NCBI GenBank assembly: GCA_900757595.1
Contig: CAAEOL010000063.1
Span: 48,141-112,140 of the forward strand
DNA length: 64,000 nucleotides
DNA from: an uncultured Collinsella sp.
GTDB taxonomy: Bacteria > Actinomycetota > Coriobacteriia > Coriobacteriales > Coriobacteriaceae
Direction: 5' to 3'
Below the pieces are notes generated by a model, which saw only the letters and a program-made list of their open reading frames with translations, did not search any database and was not told where the DNA came from. Shown here piece by piece: positions 49,971 to 60,392 of this stretch (positions are counted from its first letter, which is position 1; each line of letters starts with the position of its first letter). Made by a program: the position numbers and the translations under genes.

Positions 49971-50417
49971 ATGAGGCAGCGATTTACCTATGACTGCGTT
50001 CTCATAAAGGAAGATGACGGTTACTGCGCTAGCTTCCCGCAGATTCCCGGCGCCTTTGCCGATGGCGATACGCGCGAAGAAGCTATTGCCCATGCCATCG
50101 AGGCGCTGATGGCGTTTTTGGCCGATGACCTCAACAACGGTTTGACTCCGGCGGGGTACGAACGCTCGGCCGAGGTCGTGGCCCTTTCGGTCGAAATCGA
50201 CCACGAGGACGCTCGGGAAGCGGCGTGCCGAACATTTAAAGACGCAGCGCTGGACCTCAAAGTCTCCGCTCCGCGGATTACCGCGCTGGTCAAAGCCGGA
50301 AAGCTCGATGTTGAACTCGTCGACGGCCGTCGGATGATAACGATAGACAGCATCGAGCGCTACGCCGCCCAAGAACGCCACGCCGGCAGGCCAAAGAAGT
50401 TCGTCGCAGTCCAATAA
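49971..50417 (+). CDS. hicB: HicB-family antitoxin
   Basis: A 148-residue antitoxin. N-terminal partial RNase H-like HicB domain (TYDCVLIKEDDGYCASFPQIPGAFADGDTREEAIAHAIEAL, about 5-46), then a linker and a C-terminal DNA-binding segment (about 90-140, VSAPRITALVKAGKLDVELVDGRRMITIDSIERYAA). It neutralises HicA and represses the operon through its C-terminal domain. Start ATG 49971 after TTGGAGG, 11 bp after hicA. Confidence 0.88.
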   Translation: MRQRFTYDCVLIKEDDGYCASFPQIPGAFADGDTREEAIAHAIEALMAFLADDLNNGLTPAGYERSAEVVALSVEIDHEDAREAACRTFKDAALDLKVSAPRITALVKAGKLDVELVDGRRMITIDSIERYAAQERHAGRPKKFVAVQ

Positions 50418-50551
50418 CCCCCTCACTTTCACCGACTACTAGAGCCGCTCACCAAACCAACATGCGCTGTGGGCAAATGGATTGAACGTTTCGTGCGAGA
50501 ATGCCCCTCAGTAAACAAACTTGCACCAGAGCGTAAGGGGCTGGCATACAC

Positions 50552-51295
50552 ATGCAGACGGTCTATCGGGTATTCGAGGGAGCGCGTGAGCCGCATCGGC
50601 TCGCCGTCGAGCGTACGGCCGAGGTGCTCGGCTGTGGCGGCTTGGCGCTGATCCCGACCGAGACCGTCTACGGTGTCGCCGTGGCAGTCAATGCCTTCTC
50701 CGATGCCGCCCCCCAAGATACAAGCGAGTTCCCGTCGTGGTCATGCGACCCGCAAGCCACCGTCAATGGCACCGCGGTCCCTGCGCTCGGCACCGGCTAT
50801 CGCCGTATCTTCACTCTCAAGCAACGTGAGCTCACACAAACCGTCGCTTGGCTGGTCGATGGCGTCGAAGCACTCGACCGCTATGGCGTGGATATCCCGG
50901 AAGATGCCCGCATACTCGCGCGACGATGCTGGCCGGGAGCCCTGACTATCGTGGTCAAGGCAGCTCCCTGTGTGCCGACCTTTATGCGCGCTGCCGACGA
51001 CACCGTGGCCCTGCGCGCTTCGGCCTCTCCCGTGGTCCAAGCGCTCATTCGCGCCTGCGGCAGCCCCCTTGCCTGTACGAGCGCCAACACACACGGCGCG
51101 ACCTCGCCGGCAAGCTTTGCCGCCGTCGAGGGTCGCATCCTGGAGGGGGTCGATGTTGCCGTCGACGCCGGTGAGACCCCGTGTCGCGACGCCTCGACCA
51201 TCGTGTCGTTCCAGCACGGCGGGCTCCAGATCCTGCGCCAAGGCGCACTTCCCGCATCAGAGATCGAACGGGTCCTGTCCGACCCGATGCAATAG
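50552..51295 (+). CDS. Sua5/YciO/YrdC-type threonylcarbamoyl-AMP synthase family
   Basis: A 247-residue YrdC-fold protein. In this family threonine, bicarbonate and ATP give threonylcarbamoyl-AMP for the t6A37 modification of ANN-decoding tRNAs. Seen: LIPTETVYGVAV (about 30-41), IFTLKQR (shifted KxR motif), CWPGALTIVVK (about 128-138) and TSANTHG (about 172-178). Between the first two motifs lies an insert of about 45 residues (NAFSDAAPQDTSEFPSW...), so it is a divergent member; YciO-like paralogues are possible. Start ATG 50552. Followed 13 bp later by glpK. Confidence 0.85.
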   Translation: MQTVYRVFEGAREPHRLAVERTAEVLGCGGLALIPTETVYGVAVAVNAFSDAAPQDTSEFPSWSCDPQATVNGTAVPALGTGYRRIFTLKQRELTQTVAWLVDGVEALDRYGVDIPEDARILARRCWPGALTIVVKAAPCVPTFMRAADDTVALRASASPVVQALIRACGSPLACTSANTHGATSPASFAAVEGRILEGVDVAVDAGETPCRDASTIVSFQHGGLQILRQGALPASEIERVLSDPMQ

Positions 51296-51308
51296 AAAGG
51301 TGTAAGCG

Positions 51309-52850
51309 ATGTCGTTGAATCTGGGCAGCCTGGGCATGGAAGATGCCTCGTTTAACTTTGGCGGTTCCTACATCATGGCGCTCGACTGCGGCACCACCTC
51401 GGTACTTGCGACCATCGTCGACGAGTACGGATGCATCGTCGCGCAGGCACGTCGCAGCGTCAAAACGAGTTTTCCGCGTCCCGGTTGGGTGGAGCAAGAC
51501 CCCATGGCGGTCCTTGCCAGCCAGATCGCCGTCATGATGGAAGTCCAGTTTAAGAGCGGTATCCATTCTGACCGCATCGCCGCCATCGGCATCTCCAACC
51601 AGCGCGAGACCACGGTGGTCTGGGACCGCGTGAGCGGTCAGCCGATCTATAACGCCATCGTATGGCAGTGCCGCCGTACCGCGCCGGCAATCGACGCGTT
51701 GGTTGAACAGGGTTGCGAGGAGTTGGTGCGCTCCCGCACGGGACTCACGCTCGACCCGTATTTCTCGGCCTCCAAGGTGCAGTGGATTCTCGACAACGTT
51801 GACGGCGCACGCGAAAGCGCGGCGGCGGGCGACCTCATGTTTGGCACCATCGACACCTGGCTCATCTACAACCTCACCGGCGGCCAGGTCTTTGCCACCG
51901 ACTACACCAATGCCAGCCGCACGGCACTCTTTAATATCCATACGCTCGATTGGGACGACGACCTGCTGGCACTCTTTGACGTTCCACGTTCCATGATGCC
52001 CGAGGTTCGCTGGAGCTCGGGCGACTACGGCCGCGTCGCGAGCGACATCATGACCAACATACCGCCCATCATGGGCGTGGCGGGTGACCAACAGGCGTCG
52101 CTGTTCGGCCACTGCTGTTTCCGTCCCGGCCAGACCAAAAACACCTATGGCACGGGTTGCTTTATGCTCATGAACACCGGCGACGAGATCGTCGAATCCA
52201 AGAATGGCCTGGTCTCCACCATCGGTATCGCTGCGGACGGCAAAGTCAGCTATGCGCTCGAGGGCTCTATTTTTGCCGCCGGCTCAACGATGAACTGGCT
52301 TCGCAACAACATGGGCATCATCTCGAGCGTGAGCGAGTCGGCACAACTCGCTGCTTCGATTAGCGACAACGAGGGCTGCTACTTCGTTCCCGCCTTTGCG
52401 GGTTTGGGTGCTCCCTGGTGGGACCCGCATGCTCGCGGTATCGTGTGCGGTCTGACCGGCGCCTCGAGCCGTGCGACCATCGTACGTGCCGCCTGCGAAT
52501 CCATGGCATATCAGAGCTACGACGTGCTGCGCGCCATGGAGCAGGACGTGGGGCTTTCGATTGAGCGCCTGTCTGTCGATGGCGGTGCCTCGCGCAACGA
52601 GTTCATCATGCAATTCCAGGCCGACCTGCTGGATATCCCCGTGCTGCAATGCGAGACGGTGGAGACCACGGCAATCGGTGCCGCGTACTTGGCGGGTCTT
52701 GCCGTCGGCTATTGGGAAGACCTGGAAGAGCTGGAGCAAAATGCCCAGATCGTTAGGACCTTCCTTCCCCACATGTCCGCCGAGCGCCGCGAGCAAAACC
52801 TTGCGGGCTGGCGTGATGCAGTCAGGCGCTCGCTCAGCACCTCACAGTAG
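51309..52850 (+). CDS. glpK: Glycerol kinase
   Basis: A 513-residue FGGY-family kinase phosphorylating glycerol to sn-glycerol 3-phosphate. After a short N-terminal extension (about 20 residues) come the phosphate loop IMALDCGTTSVLATIVD, ISNQRETTVVWDRVSGQPIYNAIVWQCRR (about 96-124, glycerol-binding Arg/Glu), GTIDTWLIYNLTGG, and the late FGGY motif GLSIERLSVDGGASRN (about 416-431). Start ATG 51309 with AAAGGTGTAAGCG. No glycerol facilitator or glycerol-3-phosphate dehydrogenase is nearby. Confidence 0.93.
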   Translation: MSLNLGSLGMEDASFNFGGSYIMALDCGTTSVLATIVDEYGCIVAQARRSVKTSFPRPGWVEQDPMAVLASQIAVMMEVQFKSGIHSDRIAAIGISNQRETTVVWDRVSGQPIYNAIVWQCRRTAPAIDALVEQGCEELVRSRTGLTLDPYFSASKVQWILDNVDGARESAAAGDLMFGTIDTWLIYNLTGGQVFATDYTNASRTALFNIHTLDWDDDLLALFDVPRSMMPEVRWSSGDYGRVASDIMTNIPPIMGVAGDQQASLFGHCCFRPGQTKNTYGTGCFMLMNTGDEIVESKNGLVSTIGIAADGKVSYALEGSIFAAGSTMNWLRNNMGIISSVSESAQLAASISDNEGCYFVPAFAGLGAPWWDPHARGIVCGLTGASSRATIVRAACESMAYQSYDVLRAMEQDVGLSIERLSVDGGASRNEFIMQFQADLLDIPVLQCETVETTAIGAAYLAGLAVGYWEDLEELEQNAQIVRTFLPHMSAERREQNLAGWRDAVRRSLSTSQ

Positions 52851-52973
52851 GGCTGCGATGGGCTGCTCGATACAACAAACCGCTAAACTAATGCATGGCG
52901 TGCGGCGGCAACATTGCTGCGCGCCTTGTCAGCAAGGCCGTTTTGCGGCCGCAACGAAAGGGGCAATCAATCC

Positions 52974-53621
52974 ATGACCGTCACCTACGATGCGTCCCGT
53001 GTGACGCTTGTCGATCACCCGCTCGTCCAGCACAAGCTGTCGATCCTGCGCGACAAAAACACCGGCACCAACCAGTTCCGCCAGCTCGTGCGCGAACTCG
53101 CGCTTTTTGACGGCTACGAGGCCATGCGCGACCTGCCTATGGAAGACGTCGAGGTCGAGACCCCCATCACTACCGCCACGTTCAAACAGCTTGCCGGCAA
53201 GAAACTCGCCATCGTGCCCATCCTGCGTGCGGGCCTTGGCATGGTCGACGGCATCCTCGACCTGGTGCCCTCCGCTCGCGTGGGTCACATCGGCATGGAG
53301 CGCGACGAGGTCACCCACGAGCCGCACGAGTATTACTGCAAGATGCCCAAGGATATCGACCAGCGCATCTGCCTGGTCGTCGACCCCATGCTTGCCACGG
53401 GCGGTTCGGCCGAGATGGCCATCAGCTACCTGCGCGAGCGCGGTGTCAAGGACATCCGCATGCTGTGCATCGTCGCGGCCCCCGAGGGCCTCAAGTCGCT
53501 GACCGAGAAGGACCCAGATGTGCATATCTATACCTGCGCCATCGACGACCATCTCAACGAGGCTGCCTACATCGTTCCCGGCCTCGGCGACGCCGGCGAC
53601 CGCATCTACGGCACGCTCTAG
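52974..53621 (+). CDS. upp: Uracil phosphoribosyltransferase
   Basis: A 215-residue salvage enzyme making UMP from uracil and PRPP. N-terminal VTLVDHPLVQHKLSILRDKNTGTNQFRQLVREL, the dimer/active-site EVETPI, PILRAGLGMVDGIL, the PRPP loop VVDPMLATGGSAEMAI (about 130-145), and the uracil-binding C-terminus YIVPGLGDAGDRIYGT. Start ATG 52974 with GAAAGG. Precedes the ATP synthase operon, an arrangement common in Gram-positive bacteria. Confidence 0.95.
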   Translation: MTVTYDASRVTLVDHPLVQHKLSILRDKNTGTNQFRQLVRELALFDGYEAMRDLPMEDVEVETPITTATFKQLAGKKLAIVPILRAGLGMVDGILDLVPSARVGHIGMERDEVTHEPHEYYCKMPKDIDQRICLVVDPMLATGGSAEMAISYLRERGVKDIRMLCIVAAPEGLKSLTEKDPDVHIYTCAIDDHLNEAAYIVPGLGDAGDRIYGTL

Positions 53622-53662
53622 TCGCTGGGCTAAACGGCCGCGGCTGCAAATACGAAGAAACG

Positions 53663-53697
53663 GTGCGCGCGGACGAACAAAAGGCGACCGCGCGCAC
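53663..53697 (+). terminator. GC hairpin between upp and the atp operon
   Basis: GTGCGCGCGG (53663-53672) pairs perfectly with CCGCGCGCAC (53688-53697). No T run follows, so terminator strength is uncertain. Confidence 0.5.
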
Positions 53698-53813
53698 TCC
53701 TGTTAACGGACGTTTTGCCCTGCAGGGTTCGAGAAAAACGTATTACCGTACCTGCGGCATAAAGAAGGTCTTAAGAAAACGAACAGGTGCGTATTAACCG
53801 ATGCTTTTTCGGT

Positions 53814-53841
53814 TGTACTTTAGCGATTGGCTCGTACAATA
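53814..53841 (+). promoter_or_regulatory. Candidate promoter of the atp operon
   Basis: TTGTAC (53814-53819) and TACAAT (53836-53841) with a 16-bp spacer resemble sigma-A boxes, about 60 bp before the first atp-operon gene. Confidence 0.5.
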
Positions 53842-53901
53842 GTCACCAATGTTTGGCGGGAACTGTTCTGTGAAGCGTTAAAAAGGAAAGTGAGGACGCC
53901 A

Positions 53902-54213
53902 GTGTTTCAGATAGCCGATCTGCTCGCTATCGTTGCAGGCGCCATCGCGGGCGCAATTGCCTTCCTTCCCTTTGTCTTTACGCTCAAGCCGGTTCTTGAC
54001 GATAAACAGAATGCGGACATGCTCAAGGGTATGGTGAGTCTGGCGGTCTCGGCAATCGCCCTGCTCGTCTTTACCTTGGTTGTGTTTGTGTTGTTCGGAG
54101 AGGCATTTCGCATGTTCCTCCTGGGCGAGGCGATCGGCTTCGTGGCCTTTATGGCCGCCTGCGCGGTTCGTGTCGCCAAGGCGCTGCGAGATCCTCATGA
54201 GGTCGAAAGGTAA
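53902..54213 (+). CDS. AtpI-like small membrane protein
   Basis: A 103-residue protein with three or four hydrophobic segments (IVAGAIAGAIAFLPFVF, GMVSLAVSAIALLVFTLVVFVLFG, FLLGEAIGFVAFMAACAV). Position at the head of the ATP synthase operon, 3 bp before atpB, matches AtpI, an assembly helper for the c ring; sequence similarity to known AtpI is not evident. Start taken as GTG 53902, with GAGGACGCCA upstream; an ATG is absent at this position. Confidence 0.65.
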   Translation: MFQIADLLAIVAGAIAGAIAFLPFVFTLKPVLDDKQNADMLKGMVSLAVSAIALLVFTLVVFVLFGEAFRMFLLGEAIGFVAFMAACAVRVAKALRDPHEVER

Positions 54214-54216
54214 GTC

Positions 54217-55020
54217 GTGGAAATTTTTGAAAAGCTGCCTGATGAGATTAATCATCTGGTCAGCGAGTTCAGCTCCACCCCTGTCGTGGGCGATCTGAGC
54301 TGCGGCATCACGCAGTACTCGTTTTGGCTGATCGTCTCCACGATCGTGCTCCTGATCGTCCTGGCCGTGTTCAAGAAGAAGCAGACCCTGGTTCCCAAGG
54401 GCTTCTTCGTCAACGGTTTCGAGTACATCATCGAGTACGTCGAGAACGATATCGGCAAGGGTGTCGTGGGTGAGAACTGGAAGAAGCACTTCCCGTTCCT
54501 GTGCTCGCTTTTCCTGTTCATCCTGATCAATAACATGATCGGCCTGATTCCGGGAATGAAGCCCGGCACCGGCGCAATCGGCTCCACCGCCGCACTCGCC
54601 ATTTTCGCCTTCGTGTACTTCATCTACTACGGATGCAAGGCTCACGGCGTGATCGGCTACATCAAGAGCCTCGCCCCGCAGGGCGTGAGCTTCCCGATGA
54701 ACGTGCTCGTGTGGGTCGTCGAGCTTTTCTCGACCTTCCTGCGCCTCATCACGCTCGCCGTCCGTCTGTTCTGCAACATGTTCGCAGGACACGTGGTCAT
54801 GGGCTCGTTCGCCATCATGGCGAGCATGTTCATGCAGCCGCTGCTTCAGCAGGTTTCCGCGGCCCACGCCGTTGGCGCCCTGCCTTCGCTGGCCTGGCTT
54901 GCCATCCTCATCCTGATCTATGCGATCGAGCTTGTGGTCGGCGCCATCCAGGCTTACGTCTTCACGGTCCTTACCGCCGTGTATGTCTCCGAGGCAGAGG
55001 AGGTCGCGGAGGAGGAGTAG
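54217..55020 (+). CDS. atpB: ATP synthase F0 subunit a
   Basis: A 267-residue membrane subunit forming the ion half-channels beside the c ring. Five to six hydrophobic segments; the essential Arg lies in FSTFLRLITLAVRLFCNMFAGHVV (about 170-193), and PLLQQVSAAHAVGALPSLAWLAILILIYAIELVVGAIQAYVFTVL closes the protein with an acidic tail. GTG start at 54217. Followed by 124 bp without a gene (only a weak GCCGG/CCGGC stem), which may let the c subunit mRNA be regulated separately. Confidence 0.94.
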   Translation: MEIFEKLPDEINHLVSEFSSTPVVGDLSCGITQYSFWLIVSTIVLLIVLAVFKKKQTLVPKGFFVNGFEYIIEYVENDIGKGVVGENWKKHFPFLCSLFLFILINNMIGLIPGMKPGTGAIGSTAALAIFAFVYFIYYGCKAHGVIGYIKSLAPQGVSFPMNVLVWVVELFSTFLRLITLAVRLFCNMFAGHVVMGSFAIMASMFMQPLLQQVSAAHAVGALPSLAWLAILILIYAIELVVGAIQAYVFTVLTAVYVSEAEEVAEEE

Positions 55021-55144
55021 TCTTCCGTTCGCGCCTTAAAGGTAAGGTAATTCGTTAAACCGCCGGTGCCCGTACCCATGGAGCCCGGCAGTTATAAAAA
55101 GGTTATCCTGCGTGAAATAAGACACGCACGACAAAGGAGGAATC

Positions 55145-55339
55145 GTGGGAGTTATCGGTTACGGTCTCGGTGTTATCGGCGCTGGTCTTGCTATCGGCCT
55201 GTCTGCTCTGGGTGCTACGGGTGCTATGGCCCGTCAGCCTGAGGTCCAGGGCCGCGTGTTCACCGTCTTCATTATGGGCTCCGCCTTCGGCGAGGCTCTG
55301 GCTCTGATCGGCTTCGTTGTCGCGCTGATCGTTAAATAG
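55145..55339 (+). CDS. atpE: ATP synthase F0 subunit c
   Basis: A 64-residue hairpin of two membrane helices joined by the polar loop ARQPE. The ion-carrying carboxylate is Glu in GSAFGEALALIGFV. The Gln of helix 1 and the Ser/Thr after the Glu that define Na+-binding rings are absent (Ile and Ala here), so coupling by protons is inferred. GTG start at 55145 with AAAGGAGGAATC, the strongest ribosome site of the operon, as expected for the most abundant subunit. Confidence 0.94.
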   Translation: MGVIGYGLGVIGAGLAIGLSALGATGAMARQPEVQGRVFTVFIMGSAFGEALALIGFVVALIVK

Positions 55340-55354
55340 CACGGAGCGTCAAGT

Positions 55355-55957
55355 ATGAATCTTTCATCCCAGAAGAGCGCGATCGCACTCTCCGCGTCCG
55401 CGGCCGCGCTGCTCATGCCGGTTTCCGCGTTCGCCGAGGACGGCGCTGCCGGTGCGGACATCCTCATCCCTAAGATGGCGGAGTTCATCCCGGCGCTTAT
55501 CGCCTTCCTGATTATCTGGATCGTGCTGGCCAAGGTCGCCCTGCCGGGCATCATGAAAACCATGGAGGAGCGCGGCAAGAAGATCGAGGAGAGCCTCGAC
55601 GAGGCCGAGAAGACCAAGCAGGAGGCTATCGCCAAGCGCGCTGAGTCCGACTCGATCGTCACCGACGCCCGTCGTCAGGCTGCCGACATCGTTCTCGAGG
55701 CCCGTAAGGACGCCGAGTCCGAGCGCGCCCGTATCATCGAGGCTGCTCACAAGGAGGCCGAGGAGATCATCGCCAAGGCCCATACGACCGTCGAGGACGA
55801 GCGCAAGTCCATTTACGCCGGTGCCGCGAGCTCCATCGCCGACCTGTCCGTTGCCGTCGCCACCAAGATCGTGGGCGAGGCACTCGAGGACGATGCCGAG
55901 CAGAAGAAGCTCATCGAGCGCTACATCCAGGAAGCAGGTAGCCTGAATGCCGACTAG
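55355..55957 (+). CDS. atpF: ATP synthase F0 subunit b with signal-like N-terminus
   Basis: A 200-residue peripheral-stalk subunit. One membrane helix (about 43-62, FIPALIAFLIIWIVLAKVAL) precedes a long charged coiled coil (about 65-165, ERGKKIEESLDEAEKTKQEAIAKRAESD...). Before it lies a second hydrophobic stretch ending in an Ala-x-Ala-like site (SAAALLMPVSAFAEDG, about 15-30), which looks like a cleavable signal peptide and is not found in typical b subunits. Overlaps atpH by 11 bp. Confidence 0.93.
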   Translation: MNLSSQKSAIALSASAAALLMPVSAFAEDGAAGADILIPKMAEFIPALIAFLIIWIVLAKVALPGIMKTMEERGKKIEESLDEAEKTKQEAIAKRAESDSIVTDARRQAADIVLEARKDAESERARIIEAAHKEAEEIIAKAHTTVEDERKSIYAGAASSIADLSVAVATKIVGEALEDDAEQKKLIERYIQEAGSLNAD

Positions 55958-56423
55958 CCGCTATCAGGACAAGGTGCTCGAGACCTACGCGCGCTCCCTT
56001 CTGGAAGCCGCTAAGGCCGAGAACCATGTGTTCGAGGACCTCGAGATGATCGAGCGCTTGGCTTCTGCCAGCCCCGAGATCATCGCCGTGCTCGACACCA
56101 TGTCCAAGCGCGACCAGCTCGACCTTCTTCCCAAGGTGGCAGCTGCCTTTAAGTATGTTGCCGAGGAAGACGAGGATGTAGTGGGCGTGACCGTCACCAC
56201 GGCGATCCCGCTCGACGACGAGCTGCGTCAAACCATCACTAAGAAATGCGAGCAGGACTTCGGCCGCAAGGTATTCCTTATCGAGCAGGTTGACCCGTCT
56301 ATCGTGGGCGGCCTGGTGCTCGAGGCCCGCGGCGAGCGTCGTGACATTTCCGTCAAGACGCAGCTGCGCATCGCGCAGGAGACCCTCGCAAACTCTGCTA
56401 ATTCGTACGGAGGTGAAGCCTAA
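55947..56423 (+). CDS. atpH: ATP synthase F1 subunit delta
   Basis: A 158-residue peripheral-stalk cap protein linking b subunits to the alpha/beta hexamer. N-terminal helical bundle (YQDKVLETYARSLLEAAK...) and C-terminal VDPSIVGGLVLEARGERRDISVKTQLRIAQETL, the delta/OSCP signature. Overlaps atpF by 11 bp, and its stop shares one base with the atpA start (TAATG). Shorter than the common 170-180 residues but complete. Confidence 0.9.
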   Translation: MPTSRYQDKVLETYARSLLEAAKAENHVFEDLEMIERLASASPEIIAVLDTMSKRDQLDLLPKVAAAFKYVAEEDEDVVGVTVTTAIPLDDELRQTITKKCEQDFGRKVFLIEQVDPSIVGGLVLEARGERRDISVKTQLRIAQETLANSANSYGGEA

Positions 56424-58021
56424 TGTCCGAAACCCTCAATGCCCAGGATATCGCCAAGAAACTGCAGGAGCAGCTCACGAGCCTCTCCGCGACGGTCGAT
56501 ACGCATGAGGTTTCAACGGTCGACGAGGTAGGCGACGGCATCGCGCGCGTCTCCGGCCTCAAGAGCGCCATGGCAGGCGAGCTTCTGGAGTTCAAGAGCT
56601 CCGATACCGGTGAGACCGTCTTCGGCCTTGCCCAGAACCTTGACCGTGACGAGGTCGGCGCCGTTCTGTTTGGTGCCGTCGACTCCATCAAGGAAGGCGA
56701 CGAGTGCCGCACCACTGGCCGCATTATGGATATCCCCGTGAGCCGTGCCATGCTCGGCCGCGTCGTCAATCCGCTCGGCCAGCCCATCGACGGCCTGGGC
56801 GACATCGTCGCCACGCACCGTCGCCCCATCGAGTTCAAGGCTCCCGGCGTCATCGATCGTACCCCGGTGTGCGAGCCGGTTCAGACCGGTCTGCTCGCTA
56901 TCGACTCCATGGTGCCTATTGGCCGCGGTCAGCGTGAGCTCATCATCGGCGACCGTAAGACCGGTAAGACCGCCATCGCCATCGACGCTATCCTCAACCA
57001 GCGCGGCAAGGGCATGGTCTGCATCTATGTCGCCATCGGCCAGAAGGCCTCCACGGTTGCCAACATCCGCGAGACCCTCGCTCAGCACGGTGCGCTCGAC
57101 TACACCATCATCGTTTCGGCCACCGCTGCCGATTCCGCCCCTATGCAGTACATCGCGCCTATGGCCGGTGCCGCTATCGGCGAGTTCTTCATGTACAACG
57201 GCGAGGACGGCAAGCCCGCCAGCGAGACCAACCCCGGCGGCCACGTGCTCGTCATCTACGACGACCTGTCCAAGCAGGCTGTGGCCTACCGTCAGATGTC
57301 GCTGACGCTGCATCGTCCGCCCGGACGCGAGGCCTATCCTGGCGACATCTTCTACCTGCACTCTCGTCTGCTCGAGCGTGCCGTCAAGATGTCCAAGAAG
57401 AACGGTTATGGCTCCATGACGGCACTGCCGATCATCGAGACCCAGGACGGCGACGTCTCGGCCTACATTCCGACCAACGTCATTTCCATTACCGATGGTC
57501 AGATCTACCTGCAGTCCGAGCTCTTCTTCCAGGGTCAGCGCCCGGCAGTCGACGTGGGCATCTCCGTGTCCCGCGTCGGTGGCGATGCGCAGACCAAGGC
57601 TATGAAGCAGGTTGCCGGCAACCTTCGCCTGGACCTCGCTTCGTACCAGGAGCTCGCTGGCTTTACGCAGTTCGGCTCCGACCTCGACGAGGCTACTCAG
57701 AAGCAGCTGACCCATGGTGCTCGCATGACCGAGCTCCTGAAGCAGCCGCGTTACAAGCCGTTTGAGGTTGGCGAGCAGATCGTTACGCTGTTCGCTGGCA
57801 ACGAGGGCTTCCTGGATGACCTGGAGATCGCCGACGTGCTGCCCTTCCGTGCCGAGCTCATCGAGTACATGGACAATGGCTTTGGTTCGCTGCTCGACAA
57901 GGTTCGCGCCAAGAAGATCGATGATGACACCAAGGCTGAGCTCTTGCGCGTCATCGGCGACTTCAAGCAGCAGTTCATGGCCAAGCACCATTCGGATGTT
58001 TCTGGATCAGAGGAGAACTAA
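56423..58021 (+). CDS. atpA: ATP synthase F1 subunit alpha
   Basis: A 532-residue non-catalytic nucleotide-binding subunit of F1. P loop GDRKTGKTAIAID (about 174-186), VIYDDLSKQAVAYRQMSLTLHRPPGREAYPGD (about 276-307) and the PAVDVGISVSRVGG signature (about 374-387). Length slightly above average because of the N- and C-terminal tails. Start ATG 56423 with GGAGGTGAAGCC; start and stop of atpH overlap. Confidence 0.96.
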   Translation: MSETLNAQDIAKKLQEQLTSLSATVDTHEVSTVDEVGDGIARVSGLKSAMAGELLEFKSSDTGETVFGLAQNLDRDEVGAVLFGAVDSIKEGDECRTTGRIMDIPVSRAMLGRVVNPLGQPIDGLGDIVATHRRPIEFKAPGVIDRTPVCEPVQTGLLAIDSMVPIGRGQRELIIGDRKTGKTAIAIDAILNQRGKGMVCIYVAIGQKASTVANIRETLAQHGALDYTIIVSATAADSAPMQYIAPMAGAAIGEFFMYNGEDGKPASETNPGGHVLVIYDDLSKQAVAYRQMSLTLHRPPGREAYPGDIFYLHSRLLERAVKMSKKNGYGSMTALPIIETQDGDVSAYIPTNVISITDGQIYLQSELFFQGQRPAVDVGISVSRVGGDAQTKAMKQVAGNLRLDLASYQELAGFTQFGSDLDEATQKQLTHGARMTELLKQPRYKPFEVGEQIVTLFAGNEGFLDDLEIADVLPFRAELIEYMDNGFGSLLDKVRAKKIDDDTKAELLRVIGDFKQQFMAKHHSDVSGSEEN

Positions 58022-58026
58022 GCCCC

Positions 58027-58934
58027 ATGGCCAACCTTCGCGACATTAAGAAGCGAATCTCCTCGGTTACCACGACCAAGCAGATCACGCGCACGATGGA
58101 GATGGTCTCTACGGCCAAGATCCGTCGTGCCCTCGATCGCTCCAAGCAGGCCGAGCCCTATAAGGAGGCGCTGACCGACGTCATGTTGACGGTCGCCGGC
58201 GACGCCTCCTGTTCGGGCACCGATCCCATGCTGCAGAAGCATGAGAGCGTCAAGCATGGCCTGATTGTCGTTATTGCCTCGGACCGCGGCCTTGCCGGCG
58301 GTTTCAATACGACGGTGGAGCGCACGGCCGAAAAGCTCGCCGCTTCTTGGGCGAACGACGGCATCGAGTGCGAGATCATCGCGTGCGGGCGTAAGCCGGC
58401 CACGTATTTCCGTGACCGCGCAAACGTTGTCATGCACTTTGAGGGCAACTCCTCTGAGCCCGATTTCAATCAGGCCCGCATGATCTCCTCTCATATCTGC
58501 GATGCGTATCGTGCCGGTGAGCTTGACCGTGTCGAGCTTGTCTACCACCACGCCAAGAACCGCGTGGATCAGGAGCTTCGCGTCGAGCATCTGTTGCCGC
58601 TCGACCCCGAGATGATCGCTATGGCCCACGGTCCGCGTAAGAACGAGACCGACGCCCCTAAGCGCATCTCGTCCACGTTCGAGTTCGTGCCCTCTCCCGA
58701 GCATGTTCTCGGCAAGCTTGTGCCGTCTTATATCCTGACGGTCATCTACCAGGCCCTGATCGATTCGGCGGCTGCCGAGCAGGGTGCACGCCGCAAGGCC
58801 ATGCACTCCGCGACGGAAAACGCCACCGCGATCATCTCGACCCTTACCCGCACGTATAGTCGCGTGCGCCAGGCTTCGATTACGACCGAGATTAACGAGA
58901 TCGTCGGCGGAGCCTCAGCATTGGAGGAACAGTA

Positions 58935-58935
<1 letters not shown>
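58027..58935 (+). CDS. atpG: ATP synthase F1 subunit gamma
   Basis: A 302-residue central rotor shaft. N-terminal helix MANLRDIKKRISSVTTTKQITRTMEMVSTAKIRRA and C-terminal helix SATENATAIISTLTRTYSRVRQASITTEINEIVGGASAL form the coiled coil inside the alpha/beta ring; SDRGLAGGFNT (about 79-89) is the conserved Rossmann-like core motif. Stop overlaps the atpD start by one base (TAATG). Confidence 0.95.
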
Positions 58936-60389
<1,454 letters not shown>

Positions 60390-60392
60390 GTT

